A stretch of DNA of 45,991 bases from Nitrososphaerota archaeon (GTDB lineage Archaea > Thermoproteota > Nitrososphaeria > Nitrososphaerales > Nitrosopumilaceae). The stretch's first letter is position 1; each line of letters opens with the position of its first letter. Where the stretch lies: positions 1 through 45,991 of the forward strand of contig JAGWGU010000007.1 in the NCBI GenBank assembly GCA_028867275.1. Reading direction: 5' to 3'. The position numbers and the translations under genes are program-made. Shown in pieces: positions 33,907-41,706 of this stretch. The notes below the pieces were generated by a model. That model saw only the letters and a list, made by a program, of their open reading frames with translations, did not search any database and had not been told where the DNA came from.

Positions 33907-33972
33907 AGGGATTTGAACCCTGGATCTTCGCCGTGTAAGGGCGACGTCATAACCGACCTGGACTATGAACCC
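33898..33972 (-). tRNA. tRNA-Val(TAC)
   Basis: Read on the minus strand, the 75-nt cloverleaf has acceptor GGGTTCA paired with TGGACCC (one T-G pair), anticodon stem TCGCC/GGCGA with loop CTTACAC giving anticodon TAC, T arm CAGGG-TTCAAAT-CCCTG, and discriminator A. CCA is not encoded and no intron is present. Confidence 0.95.
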
Positions 33973-34096
33973 GAACAGGATTCAATATAAAATGCATATA
34001 AGTCTAAGTGAATAACTGGAAAAATACATTTTGACAAAAAGAATTTTCATACATCAAAAGCACACTACAGTACACAATTAGAAAATTATCCGTTCT

Positions 34097-34873
34097 TCAG
34101 AGTTTATTGATAATTCCTGCCAAATCCATTCCTCTAACCATTTTAACATCTTCTTGTGAAGTTAGAAATTCAACAATCTTTTCATACATTCTCCCTCCTT
34201 TCATTTGTAATACGTTGTCATGCCAGTTTATAGTCATGACATTAAATTTTGAATTTGTTTCTCTGCATAGATTTAGAGTTTTGTTGAAAATATCAATTAT
34301 TTCGTTCTCCTTTATTTTCATATAAGTAAACAAGTAAGCATCCATCAAAGTAAGCGGAAATTCTATCAGTTTATCATATTTAAAAAAACCAATCTCATTT
34401 TTATCAATTAGATCCTTTGACATTCTAAATGTAGAGTCATACACAAAACCACATTGTTGGAGTTTTTTTGGTAGTTCTTCATTGAAACCTAGATAGTGTA
34501 CTCTATTGCCTTTCAAGGCAGTCTTGCACAAGTGTTCTAATGCATTTTTTTCACTAGCTATTTTATCAATATCATTTATAGAAGATGGATCTAAATGCAA
34601 TCCAATCTCCCAACCTCCTTTACCAAGTTGTTTTATATCATCTTCATAGTCAATCAAAAGACCATTTTCATAAATTGTTCTAAAAAAATAAGTAGATCTA
34701 ATCCCATATTTTTCTTCTATAGCCATATACTTGGGAATATTATAATACAGATTTTCATCTTTCATTGTTTTTAGAATATCAGGTTCAAATCGTTCGCTTC
34801 TTTCTATGATATGGTCATACGAAGCACCTTGTCTTCTCCAGTCTACATCATGACTTAGAAACACGTATTGCAA
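34097..34873 (-). CDS. Polysaccharide deacetylase-like protein
   Basis: The 258-residue protein shows the NodB-type start FLSHDVDWRR with the His-Asp-Asp pattern and GGWEIGLHLDPSS, where HxD-like residues occupy the metal site. The NWHDNVLQ near the end is the last motif. The middle holds the Tyr-Phe-Phe-Arg region (STYFFRTI). Such enzymes remove acetyl groups from sugars or hydrolyse related amides. Membership in the divergent DUF-like branch is possible since the second metal histidine is not sharply conserved. It is divergent from the ATP-grasp gene and opens the second glycan-like cluster. Confidence 0.78.
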   Translation of the reverse strand: MQYVFLSHDVDWRRQGASYDHIIERSERFEPDILKTMKDENLYYNIPKYMAIEEKYGIRSTYFFRTIYENGLLIDYEDDIKQLGKGGWEIGLHLDPSSINDIDKIASEKNALEHLCKTALKGNRVHYLGFNEELPKKLQQCGFVYDSTFRMSKDLIDKNEIGFFKYDKLIEFPLTLMDAYLFTYMKIKENEIIDIFNKTLNLCRETNSKFNVMTINWHDNVLQMKGGRMYEKIVEFLTSQEDVKMVRGMDLAGIINKL

Positions 34874-34978
34874 TCTATAATCCTGCTTGTATACAGATTA
34901 ATGTAGTTATTGTAACAAGTCATCTGATTTAAAAAAAGATAATAATTAACCAAATCAACGATTAATCGGCACATACAG

Positions 34979-36058
34979 ATGAAAAGAATTCTTGTAACAG
35001 GATCTGGAGGTATTGGTGGAGTTAATTTTGTAAGAGCCTTACGGGCAGTAAAAGATGATTTCTTTATAGTTGGAACTGATTTTAATCCATACTATTTACA
35101 GTTTCCAGAAATAGATGTAAGAATTAATTCTCCTAGACACTCTGATCCACAGTTTGTAAATCTTATTACTAAAATAATTAAGGAGTACAAGATTGATTTT
35201 TTACATCCTCAGCCATCATCAGAAGCTCAAGTTGTTGCAAAAAATAAAACATTCTCCACTCATACACTTCTTCCAAGATATGAAGTTATTATTGCAGACA
35301 AGTTAGAAACTCAAAAAATACTTAATAAAAATAACATTCCTGTAGCAACTACCAAAACTATATCTTCAGAAGAGGAAATTATGAAATCCTTTGACTCATT
35401 AAGTAATGGAGAACCTCTTTGGGTAAGAGCAAAACAAGGTGCAGGAGGTTTTCTGAGTTTATTATGCAATAACGCAGAAGAGGCTCAATATTGGATGAAA
35501 TTATGGGTAATCAAAAAAAATATGAAATATGACGATTTCATGATACAAAAATATTTGCCAGGTAGAAATGTTGCCTGGGATAGTTTTTGGTTTGAGGGCA
35601 AACTAATTTGTTCTTTTACAAGAGAAAGACTAGAATATCCATTCAAACATATTTCGCCATCTGGCATTACCGGAACACCAACAGTGTCAAAAATCATTGT
35701 TGATTCTAACATTAACAAAATTGGGGTTGATGCGGTAAAATCTATGGACAATAAGCCACATGGAAATTATTCTGTAGACCTAAAAGGCGACTCTGAAGAA
35801 AAATTTTATGTAACAGAGATTGATTCTGGTAAATTTCATACTACCACACCTTTATGGGGTTTCATATCAACAAAGATTCTCAAACAAAATAACATGAAAA
35901 ATATCCCATATCTTTATGTTAAATTAGGCATGGGTGAGATTTCAGAACCAGAAGAATTAGGTAACGACATCTATCCTGATGGACTACATCTTCTAAGACA
36001 TATTGATTGTGGAGTCTGGATCTGGAAAGAAGATGGTTTCAAGGAAAAAGTATTATGA
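34979..36058 (+). CDS. ATP-grasp protein, CarB/PylC-like
   Basis: This 359-residue protein starts MKRILVTGSGGIGGVNFVRA, a Rossmann pre-ATP-grasp domain as in carbamoyl-phosphate synthase large chain. The ATP-grasp domain begins near 110 (ADKLETQKILNKNNIPVATT). LWVRAKQGAGG gives the ATP-binding lysine loop, and ITEIDSGKFHTTTPLWGF near 280 has the metal-binding acids. It probably joins a carboxylate to an amine or thiol, making an amide or peptide-like bond. The next gene starts within its stop (ATGA overlap), so the two are coupled. Its setting among sugar enzymes suggests it makes a substituent of a glycan or other surface molecule. Confidence 0.82.
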   Translation: MKRILVTGSGGIGGVNFVRALRAVKDDFFIVGTDFNPYYLQFPEIDVRINSPRHSDPQFVNLITKIIKEYKIDFLHPQPSSEAQVVAKNKTFSTHTLLPRYEVIIADKLETQKILNKNNIPVATTKTISSEEEIMKSFDSLSNGEPLWVRAKQGAGGFLSLLCNNAEEAQYWMKLWVIKKNMKYDDFMIQKYLPGRNVAWDSFWFEGKLICSFTRERLEYPFKHISPSGITGTPTVSKIIVDSNINKIGVDAVKSMDNKPHGNYSVDLKGDSEEKFYVTEIDSGKFHTTTPLWGFISTKILKQNNMKNIPYLYVKLGMGEISEPEELGNDIYPDGLHLLRHIDCGVWIWKEDGFKEKVL

Positions 36059-36642
36059 TTAAAGCTATAATTTTTGATTTGGATGGAACATTAGTAAAGC
36101 TACCAATAAAATATGACAAGGTGTATGACTATCTGAGACATTTATTTCAAACTGATGAGAATTTTCAACCGTTAATTCCATCCATAATAAAAAATGCAAA
36201 TAAAGACAAAATCAAATTAAATGATGCATTTGAGTTTTTATGTAAACAAGAAGAGATTGGTTTAGGCCATCTGGAAATTATTGATCACTCAATTGAAATT
36301 CTTAATTATTTTCATTTGAGAGATTTTACAATCTGTCTTGTTACAATGCAGTGTAGAAGAGTTGCTGAGAGAATTCTTGCAAAGATGGGCGTTTCTTCCA
36401 TCTTTTCTAGCATAATTACACGTGATGAAAATCACGATAGATTAGAACAGATCAAGGAAACTATAACACGATTCAGTTTATCCCCACAAAATGTGCTCAT
36501 GGTAGGAGATAGAATTCATGATATGGAATGTGCAAAAAAAGCTGAATGTCATTACATACTTTCAAATCCTGAGAAAATTGGCAAATATCCTCAATATCAG
36601 ATCATAAGCAACCTGTCCATGCTTAAAACTCTGGTACAATAG
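36055..36642 (+). CDS. HAD-superfamily phosphatase
   Basis: From ATG at 36055 the product is 195 residues starting MIKAIIFDLDGTLVKL with nucleophile DxD in FDLDGT. A longer upstream frame from 36007 lies inside the ATP-grasp gene and is rejected. CLVTMQCRRVAERILAKMG supplies the second motif Thr, IKETITRF the Lys region, and MVGDRIHDMECAKKA the final acidic motif. This is a type IA cap HAD, probably a phosphatase acting on a sugar phosphate or small phosphate ester. The 4-bp overlap with the ATP-grasp gene links their functions. The substrate is unknown. Confidence 0.88.
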   Translation: MIKAIIFDLDGTLVKLPIKYDKVYDYLRHLFQTDENFQPLIPSIIKNANKDKIKLNDAFEFLCKQEEIGLGHLEIIDHSIEILNYFHLRDFTICLVTMQCRRVAERILAKMGVSSIFSSIITRDENHDRLEQIKETITRFSLSPQNVLMVGDRIHDMECAKKAECHYILSNPEKIGKYPQYQIISNLSMLKTLVQ

Positions 36643-36733
36643 TTTAGTTGCAGGGTATTTGGTTCAGTTTATTGACATTGTATGTAATTATCTTCACTGA
36701 ATTTTTTTATTACTTGATTGTCTGAAGCTGTGT

Positions 36734-37750
36734 ATGCCAGATCTGGTTTTTTTCTCAAGCCCTATAGGATTAGGGCATGCTACACGAGACATAGCCATAT
36801 CTCAGAACCTTGACAAAATGTCAAAGCGATTTGTAAGCGGAGGTGCAGCATCTACTATTATTTCACAGAATGGATTTAATGTAGATAACCTATACAGTCC
36901 TCCTATTTTTCAGGTTGAGAATGGAAAATTACAACGCCCACTCAAATGGCTCTTCAAGTATTATACGTATTACAAGGAATGCAAAACAATTTCATCTCAG
37001 ATACTTCAAACCTACCATCCAAGACTTGTTGTAAGTGATGAAGATTTTGCATCACTAGTAGTAGCCCAAGAAATGGGAATCAAGACCATTTTGGTAACTG
37101 ACATACTCAAGACAAATTTTGCAAAAGGCATTGGATCTATAATTGAAAGACAGATGAACAAATCAATGAAAAACATAATTGAAAAATGTGATCTTGTAAT
37201 TTTGCCAGAAAATGGCAAGAGTGAAGATAATTTGGTTAGGGTGGGTCCAATAGTACGAAATACATCACAGTCACGGGAAGAATTGCGAAAAAAATTTGCG
37301 TTCCACAAGAAAACAATTGTGGTAAGCATAGGCGGAACGGATGCGGGTAGATTTTTGATTGAAAAAATCCTTGAGACATATTCAGAGATTAATCATGATT
37401 TTGATCTTGTGATTGTGAGTGGCCCTTCATTTAAAATGAATCGTAAAAACATTAGAAATTTGGGATTTGTAAATAATTTGCATGAAGTGATATTTGCAGC
37501 AGATTTGTTAATTTCACTTGCTGGAAAATCCACCATAGATGAATCAAAGCATTATGGTACTCCAGGAATATTCATTCCAATAAAAGGCCATTTTGAACAA
37601 GAAGAAAATGCAAGGGAACTTGGATATACGTATGATGATATTTTTCATATTGACAAATTAATCCAAGAAAAAATTGATGAGAAGCCAAACCCACAGCCTT
37701 TTGATGGGGCAAAAAAGGCGTCAGATCTTATAAAAAATTTCTTGGTCTAG
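36734..37750 (+). CDS. MurG-like glycosyltransferase (GT28-type)
   Basis: The 338-residue protein is a GT-B enzyme. The N-terminus (FFSSPIGLGHATRDIAIS) has the glycine-rich GLGHATRD motif seen in MurG and related archaeal proteins. The C-terminal half has VVSIGGTDAGRFLIEKIL for nucleotide binding and LISLAGKSTIDESKHYGTPGIFIPI for the sugar-nucleotide pocket. It should transfer a sugar (often GlcNAc) from UDP to a lipid or protein carrier. It is on the same strand as the ATP-grasp/HAD pair after a 91-bp gap. The stop codon overlaps the antisense 52-residue gene. Confidence 0.86.
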   Translation: MPDLVFFSSPIGLGHATRDIAISQNLDKMSKRFVSGGAASTIISQNGFNVDNLYSPPIFQVENGKLQRPLKWLFKYYTYYKECKTISSQILQTYHPRLVVSDEDFASLVVAQEMGIKTILVTDILKTNFAKGIGSIIERQMNKSMKNIIEKCDLVILPENGKSEDNLVRVGPIVRNTSQSREELRKKFAFHKKTIVVSIGGTDAGRFLIEKILETYSEINHDFDLVIVSGPSFKMNRKNIRNLGFVNNLHEVIFAADLLISLAGKSTIDESKHYGTPGIFIPIKGHFEQEENARELGYTYDDIFHIDKLIQEKIDEKPNPQPFDGAKKASDLIKNFLV

Positions 37751-37905
37751 TTATTTTGTTGAAAATCAATACAGCCTGTGATTTCTTTGCAGAGCGGTTC
37801 ATTGTGAACAAGGCCTACATCTGGAATAAATTGTAAGATATGATTTGTATTCTTGTCCCTGAATAACTCGCCCTGAATGACATAATTGTCGGATTTTATG
37901 GACAT
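37747..37905 (-). CDS. Small protein of 52 residues, unknown
   Basis: ATG at 37905 opens 52 codons ending TAG at 37747-37749, overlapping the stop of the glycosyltransferase gene. The product starts MSIKSDNYVIQGELFRDK and includes NHILQFIPDVGLVHNEPLC and GCIDF, with mixed hydrophobic and polar residues like a folded small domain; two cysteines lie near the end. A TATA-like run lies about 23-30 bp upstream on the minus strand (37928-37935). No family is recognised. Confidence 0.6.
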   Translation of the reverse strand: MSIKSDNYVIQGELFRDKNTNHILQFIPDVGLVHNEPLCKEITGCIDFQQNN

Positions 37906-37990
37906 GAGTGAAATTATCTGGGTTTTTAGATTTAAGTACTGCGTATGATTTATGCAGTTGAGTTTTTTAGATCAGCCCTTAAAAACATCC

Positions 37991-38000
37991 AATACTTTAT
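37991..38000 (+). promoter_or_regulatory. TATA box for aspartate kinase
   Basis: The run aatactttat at 37991-38000 lies about 30 bp before TTG at 38030. The spacing supports that TTG as the start and a leaderless message. Confidence 0.5.
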
Positions 38001-38029
38001 AGAAGGACTGAAGGAGAGATAACCAAGTT

Positions 38030-39445
38030 TTGGAAAACCTGGTTGTTTCAAAATTTGGCGGCAGTGCAGTAGGTGTAGACGGCATACTAATACCAACTAT
38101 AATCAAAAGGATTAACGAGCTGAAAAAAGATTCCAAAGTAATTACAGTTTTTTCTGCTCCTCTTACCACATATAATGAAAAACAGAGATCGCTTACAGAT
38201 ATTGCACTTGAGATTGGACGTAGTGCAGAAAAAGGAGAGAGTCTAGGTACGGAAATTCTAAGAAAACCATATCAAAAAATTGTTGAGATGGTAGACAAGA
38301 CACTTCAAGATGACTGTAACAGGACTATCAATTCTTTTTTAGAAAAAGCTGAAGCTGTTTTAGCAGAGACTCTACAAAAAAGAGAATTTGCCAATGAAAC
38401 AAGAGCAAGATTACTTGCGTATTCAGGTGAAGTCTTGATGTCCCATGTAATGAACTATGTCCTAAAAAGTTCTGGAATAAAATCAGAAGTTATTTCATTT
38501 GACATATGGCCCATAATCACTGATAATAATTTGGAGTCTGCAAACTTTCTTGCCTCAGAGTCATCAGAAAGAATGAGTGGGGTCGAGAAACTATTGGAAG
38601 AAAATGATGTTCTGTCAATTGGAGGATTTATTGGAAAAACAGTAGAAGGTGTAGAAACGACATATGAAAGAGGGGGTTCTGATAGGACTGCTGCTGATCT
38701 TGGTATTCTTTTTAGCAAAAAATACAATACTAGAATTGATTTTGAGAAAGACAGTGCTGTACTATCTGCAGATCCACGAGTAGTCAAAGAAGAACTAGAA
38801 AGCATTACCAGTCTCTCGTACAATGAAGCAAGAATTGCAGGAATGTTTGGAATGAAAATTTTGGATCCGATTGCAATAAAGGAAATAGTGGAAAATGGTG
38901 TAGAGATGCCAATAATAATTACAGACATGGGCAGGCCTGAAAAAATAACAACAATCGAGAGAAAACCAAGTGAAAAGAATGGCCATCCTCTCAAAATAGT
39001 CACAGGAAAGAAAAACTGTTCTATTGTTAGAATTGAGAAAGAGGCATCGGAGAGGTTGTTCCAGTCCCTTGATAGAGACAAGAGGTATAGTGAATTTGTG
39101 GTCTTGTCTCCATTTACTAAAGACGATATCGAGTTTACAAGGATATTATTTCTGGATGGAGACTATGTCAAACGCAATGAGAGATACATTTTAGGATTTG
39201 ATTCGTTGGCGTCTATAACTTACAACAGGGGTGTGATCACTTTGATTGGAGATGAAATGTGGCGTGTCCAACAAGTTGCATCAAAAGCAAGCTCTAGAAT
39301 AGGCGAGGTGGGTCTGAACATACTCAACATGGATGCACAAGAAGAAACATCTAGAATCATAATAGTAATTGAAGATAGTGCAGACAGCATAGAGAAAGCG
39401 ATCAGGACAGTCCATGCAGAAAGATCGAAAATAAAATTTGTTTAA
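38030..39445 (+). CDS. lysC: Aspartate kinase
   Basis: The 471-residue protein begins with the kinase motif VSKFGGSAVG (Lys-Phe-Gly-Gly), has GGSDRTAADLG for substrate and ATP binding near 215-225, and LSADPRVV. The C-terminal 160 residues are a regulatory pair of ACT domains, including the strand FLDGDYVKRNERYIL and EVGLNILNMDAQEETSRIIIVI. It phosphorylates aspartate on the way to threonine, methionine and lysine. Regulation by end-product amino acids through the ACT domains is expected. The single gene has its own promoter. Confidence 0.93.
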   Translation: MENLVVSKFGGSAVGVDGILIPTIIKRINELKKDSKVITVFSAPLTTYNEKQRSLTDIALEIGRSAEKGESLGTEILRKPYQKIVEMVDKTLQDDCNRTINSFLEKAEAVLAETLQKREFANETRARLLAYSGEVLMSHVMNYVLKSSGIKSEVISFDIWPIITDNNLESANFLASESSERMSGVEKLLEENDVLSIGGFIGKTVEGVETTYERGGSDRTAADLGILFSKKYNTRIDFEKDSAVLSADPRVVKEELESITSLSYNEARIAGMFGMKILDPIAIKEIVENGVEMPIIITDMGRPEKITTIERKPSEKNGHPLKIVTGKKNCSIVRIEKEASERLFQSLDRDKRYSEFVVLSPFTKDDIEFTRILFLDGDYVKRNERYILGFDSLASITYNRGVITLIGDEMWRVQQVASKASSRIGEVGLNILNMDAQEETSRIIIVIEDSADSIEKAIRTVHAERSKIKFV

Positions 39446-39465
39446 CTAAAAATAATGTCAGTGAA

Positions 39466-39483
39466 ATAATTTTTTATTTTATA
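39466..39483 (+). terminator. T-rich end after aspartate kinase
   Basis: About 20-38 bp past the stop, aataattttttattttat gives clustered T residues on the plus strand, a plausible archaeal terminator. Confidence 0.4.
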
Positions 39484-39500
39484 AAATTACAACTACTGTT

Positions 39501-39575
39501 CTACTTTTTTCTTTTTCTGCGAGTGGCACGCTGGTCTGCCTTTCGCTTGTGTTTTCCTGTCTTTCTTGCAACCAT
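39501..39575 (-). CDS. Very basic microprotein, 24 residues
   Basis: An ATG at 39575 opens 24 codons to TAG at 39501-39503. The peptide starts MVARKTGKHKRKADQR and ends RRKRKK: 13 of 24 residues are Lys or Arg, with no acidic stretch. It lies in the otherwise gene-free gap after aspartate kinase. Chance frames rarely have such composition, and a short basic RNA- or DNA-binding peptide is possible. Very short length keeps confidence low. Confidence 0.35.
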   Translation of the reverse strand: MVARKTGKHKRKADQRATRRKRKK

Positions 39576-39764
39576 ATTCTAGTTTTCAGACAATACTATG
39601 ATTTCTATCTTGTGTATGGTAAAATTTGATAAACATTTGACACCTACAAGTCCATACCTGTAGGATGTCAAAGTGGGTTTATTCTTGGGCCTCTTTATCT
39701 AGAATTAGCCCGGCGTTACCCAAAACACGCACTAGTGTATTATACGATCAGGAAATATTTAGAG

Positions 39765-39782
39765 ATGATCTATATAGATCAT
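39765..39782. repeat. 18-bp perfect palindrome
   Basis: ATGATCTATATAGATCAT is fully self-complementary with no spacer. It overlaps the stop codon of the two-span membrane protein gene (39779-39781). It could be a transcription-end hairpin for that minus-strand gene or a protein-binding site containing its own TATATA centre. Confidence 0.7.
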
Positions 39783-39985
39783 GTATAGATGCTGTTTACT
39801 GCCCAAAGTACTAGGGCAATTCCAATCAATGCATACCACTTGAGGTTGCGCCTGTCAAGAAACACATTCTTTGGATTAGGCAGTCCTTCTGTAGCCATGC
39901 GAATTTTTCTCATCTCAAATCCATTTCCTACAATGCCAATAACAAATAAGGCAACAGAGACAAATGAGAGTACAGGCTGCGGCAT
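39779..39985 (-). CDS. Two-span membrane protein, 68 residues
   Basis: Taking ATG at 39985 (a GTG at 39988 is one codon earlier), the product has two hydrophobic segments: LSFVSVALFVIGIVGNGF at about 6-24 and WYALIGIALVLWAVNSIY near the end. The loop between (EMRKIRMATEGLPNPKNVFL) is positively charged, so both ends should face outward. No family is recognised. It is divergent from the ilvE gene. Confidence 0.7.
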   Translation of the reverse strand: MPQPVLSFVSVALFVIGIVGNGFEMRKIRMATEGLPNPKNVFLDRRNLKWYALIGIALVLWAVNSIYT

Positions 39986-40063
39986 CACATAAAATCATGG
40001 TTTTCTGTGATTTAAAGACAATCTAGTTTCTCAGCATTGATGGTTTGAAGATTTTGATTATTT

Positions 40064-40073
40064 CTTTAAATTA
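40064..40073 (+). promoter_or_regulatory. TATA box for branched-chain aminotransferase
   Basis: The run ctttaaatta is centred about 27 bp before the ATG at 40095, as expected for a leaderless transcript. Confidence 0.5.
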
Positions 40074-40094
40074 CCAAACTTTATCCCACTTGGT

Positions 40095-41009
40095 ATGAAA
40101 GAACAGGGCAAGATTTGGATGAATGGTAATCTTGTTGCATACAAAAATGCAAAAGTCCATGTCCTTACACATGCATTACACTATTCAACTGCAATATTTG
40201 AGGGAATTAGATGTTACAATACTCCTAGAGGTCCGATGGTTTTCAGATTACCAGAGCATGTAGATAGGTTATTCAAGTCTGCAAAAATGTATTCAATGAA
40301 AATTCCTTATTCCAAAAAAGAAATCTCAGATGGAATAATTAAGACAGTGAAAGCAAGTAAACTCAAAGAATGTTACATTAGACCTATTGCATACTATGGC
40401 CATGGAGTGATGGGTCTTACACCAACTCCAAACAAGATAGATGTTGCAATAGCTTGCTGGGAGTGGAACACTGGCGAGTCCAGTGCAGGAAAGGTTCATG
40501 GAGCAAGATGTAAAGTATCAAGCTGGCTTAGAATAGATTCTAGATCACAGCCCATGCAGGCAAAAGCGGCATCAAACTATGCAAATGCGGCCTTGGCAAG
40601 AGTAGAAGCTCTAAGAGATGGCTATGATGAGGCAATCATGTTGAATTACCATGGCAAGGTATCAGAGGGAAGTGCAGAAAATATTTTCATTGTGAACAAG
40701 GGTGAGATCTTGACACCTCCACTAAACGCAGGCATCCTTGATGGAATAACAAGGGATAGTGTAATCAAGATAGCAAGATCAGAAGGACTTGTGGTAAATG
40801 AGAGAGAAATTGATAGAGAAGATCTGTACATAGCAGATGAGGTCTTTATGACAGGTACTGCAGCTGAGGTAAAATCAGTAGCAGAAATTGACAATGTAAC
40901 AATTGGAAACGGTAAGGTTGGAGAAATAACTCGAAAATTGCAAAATGCTTTCAATGAAGCGTCAAGGGGAAGAGATGAGCGCTTCTCAGAGTGGTTCACT
41001 CCAGTATAG
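40095..41009 (+). CDS. ilvE: Branched-chain amino acid aminotransferase
   Basis: The 304-residue class IV PLP enzyme has KAKVHVLTHALHYSTAIFEGIRCY at the start (the family's conserved HALHYS-FEGIR pattern), the PLP-lysine region QAKAASNYANAALARVEAL near 155-172, EGSAENIF near 195, and TGTAAEV near 255. It makes valine, leucine and isoleucine from their oxo-acids with glutamate. The C-terminus overlaps the C2H2 gene by 35 bp, a coupling that may only reflect compactness. The length fits the family well. Confidence 0.95.
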   Translation: MKEQGKIWMNGNLVAYKNAKVHVLTHALHYSTAIFEGIRCYNTPRGPMVFRLPEHVDRLFKSAKMYSMKIPYSKKEISDGIIKTVKASKLKECYIRPIAYYGHGVMGLTPTPNKIDVAIACWEWNTGESSAGKVHGARCKVSSWLRIDSRSQPMQAKAASNYANAALARVEALRDGYDEAIMLNYHGKVSEGSAENIFIVNKGEILTPPLNAGILDGITRDSVIKIARSEGLVVNEREIDREDLYIADEVFMTGTAAEVKSVAEIDNVTIGNGKVGEITRKLQNAFNEASRGRDERFSEWFTPV

Positions 41010-41229
41010 GCTTGAAAAAAGATTCAATTATGACAGAGGGGTAAATGAAATATCAATGGTACTATCAATGGTAGATCAGCACAAGCCAAAGTGCTACCTA
41101 TGTAGCAATGTGTTTGAGAATTTGGAAGAGTTGAGAAGGCATCAAGAAAATGCGCACAAGGAGTTTGTTGAATTCCACAAGGATGTAAATAACCACTCTC
41201 CTACACCTGGAGATGTAACCATCTTTTAG
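40975..41229 (+). CDS. C2H2 zinc-finger protein, 84 residues
   Basis: From ATG at 40975 the product is 84 residues. A frame running further upstream to 40945 lies wholly in ilvE and is set aside. The centre has CYLCSNVFENLEELRRHQENAH, matching the C2H2 consensus C-x2-C-x12-H-x4-H, with Phe and Leu at structural positions. C2H2 fingers are scattered in archaea and usually bind nucleic acid or protein. The N-terminal 30 residues (LQYRLEKRFNYDRGVNEI) form a basic helix. It starts within the ilvE end, so the two are probably co-transcribed. Confidence 0.82.
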   Translation: MSASQSGSLQYRLEKRFNYDRGVNEISMVLSMVDQHKPKCYLCSNVFENLEELRRHQENAHKEFVEFHKDVNNHSPTPGDVTIF

Positions 41230-41239
41230 ATGAAATACC

Positions 41240-41398
41240 ATGGAATGCAATGAAACTGCCACTAACCCAATCTGCTGGTTTTGTAGAAAAGGCCGCCACG
41301 AAGATTGTATGAAAAAGATTCCCACATATGGCAAGTCAGATGGTCCGCACGACTGTACATTTGACACAAAACTTGTAGATTGTCAGTGCACCCACTAA
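41240..41398 (+). CDS. Small Cys/His-rich protein, 52 residues
   Basis: ATG at 41240 opens 52 codons to TAA at 41396-41398, 10 bp after the C2H2 gene on the same strand. Seven Cys and three His occur in the product: MEC, then CWFCRKGRHEDC (two ligand pairs around a short loop), DGPHDC, and CQCTH at the very end. This many paired ligands in so few residues argues for one or two bound metal ions. No family is recognised. It may function with the preceding zinc-finger protein. Confidence 0.75.
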   Translation: MECNETATNPICWFCRKGRHEDCMKKIPTYGKSDGPHDCTFDTKLVDCQCTH

Positions 41399-41706
41399 AT
41401 TCAAAAACGTGTTATCGTAACATCTCTCTAGACTAGATTTTATTCAACACTTGGTATAGTTTCTATATCTTCTTCAAGTTCTTTAACCAAACCTTTCCAC
41501 CATTGTTCAAATTTTTCCATATCTTTGCAAGACTCACAAAACCCTCTTTATAGATCTGTCGATCTTTTGACTGGCAAATTTTATTAAAATTATGTGTCAT
41601 ATGTATTGTTTTGAAAGCATAGAATGTTTTGGAAAAAAATTGTTTTCAACAATTTGTTGATAAAAAATTATTTTTTGTAATATCATTTGAAAAAATTTAG
41701 AATCAG
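41399..41706. other. Spacer of 308 bp before tRNA-Lys
   Basis: Apart from the 26-codon minus-strand frame at 41440-41520, which is given separately, nothing coding is visible. A T-rich run and an AT-rich stretch near 41600-41700 lie next to the tRNA 3' end. Confidence 0.4.
41440..41520 (-). CDS. Possible microprotein, 26 residues
   Basis: ATG at 41520 opens 26 codons to TAA at 41440-41442. The peptide starts MEKFEQWWKGLVKELEED and is an acidic amphipathic helix. The codons just upstream, in frame, encode a Cys-Glu-Ser-Cys knuckle but lack a start. A TATA-like run ATCTATAAAGAG lies about 25-36 bp upstream on the minus strand (41545-41556), with the expected spacing. It is too short to be sure. 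Confidence 0.35.
   Translation of the reverse strand: MEKFEQWWKGLVKELEEDIETIPSVE

Noticed and set aside
36007-36054. Longer start for the HAD phosphatase
   Set aside because: It would add 16 residues wholly encoded inside the ATP-grasp gene, while the ATG at 36055 gives the normal HAD start MIKAIIFDLDGT.
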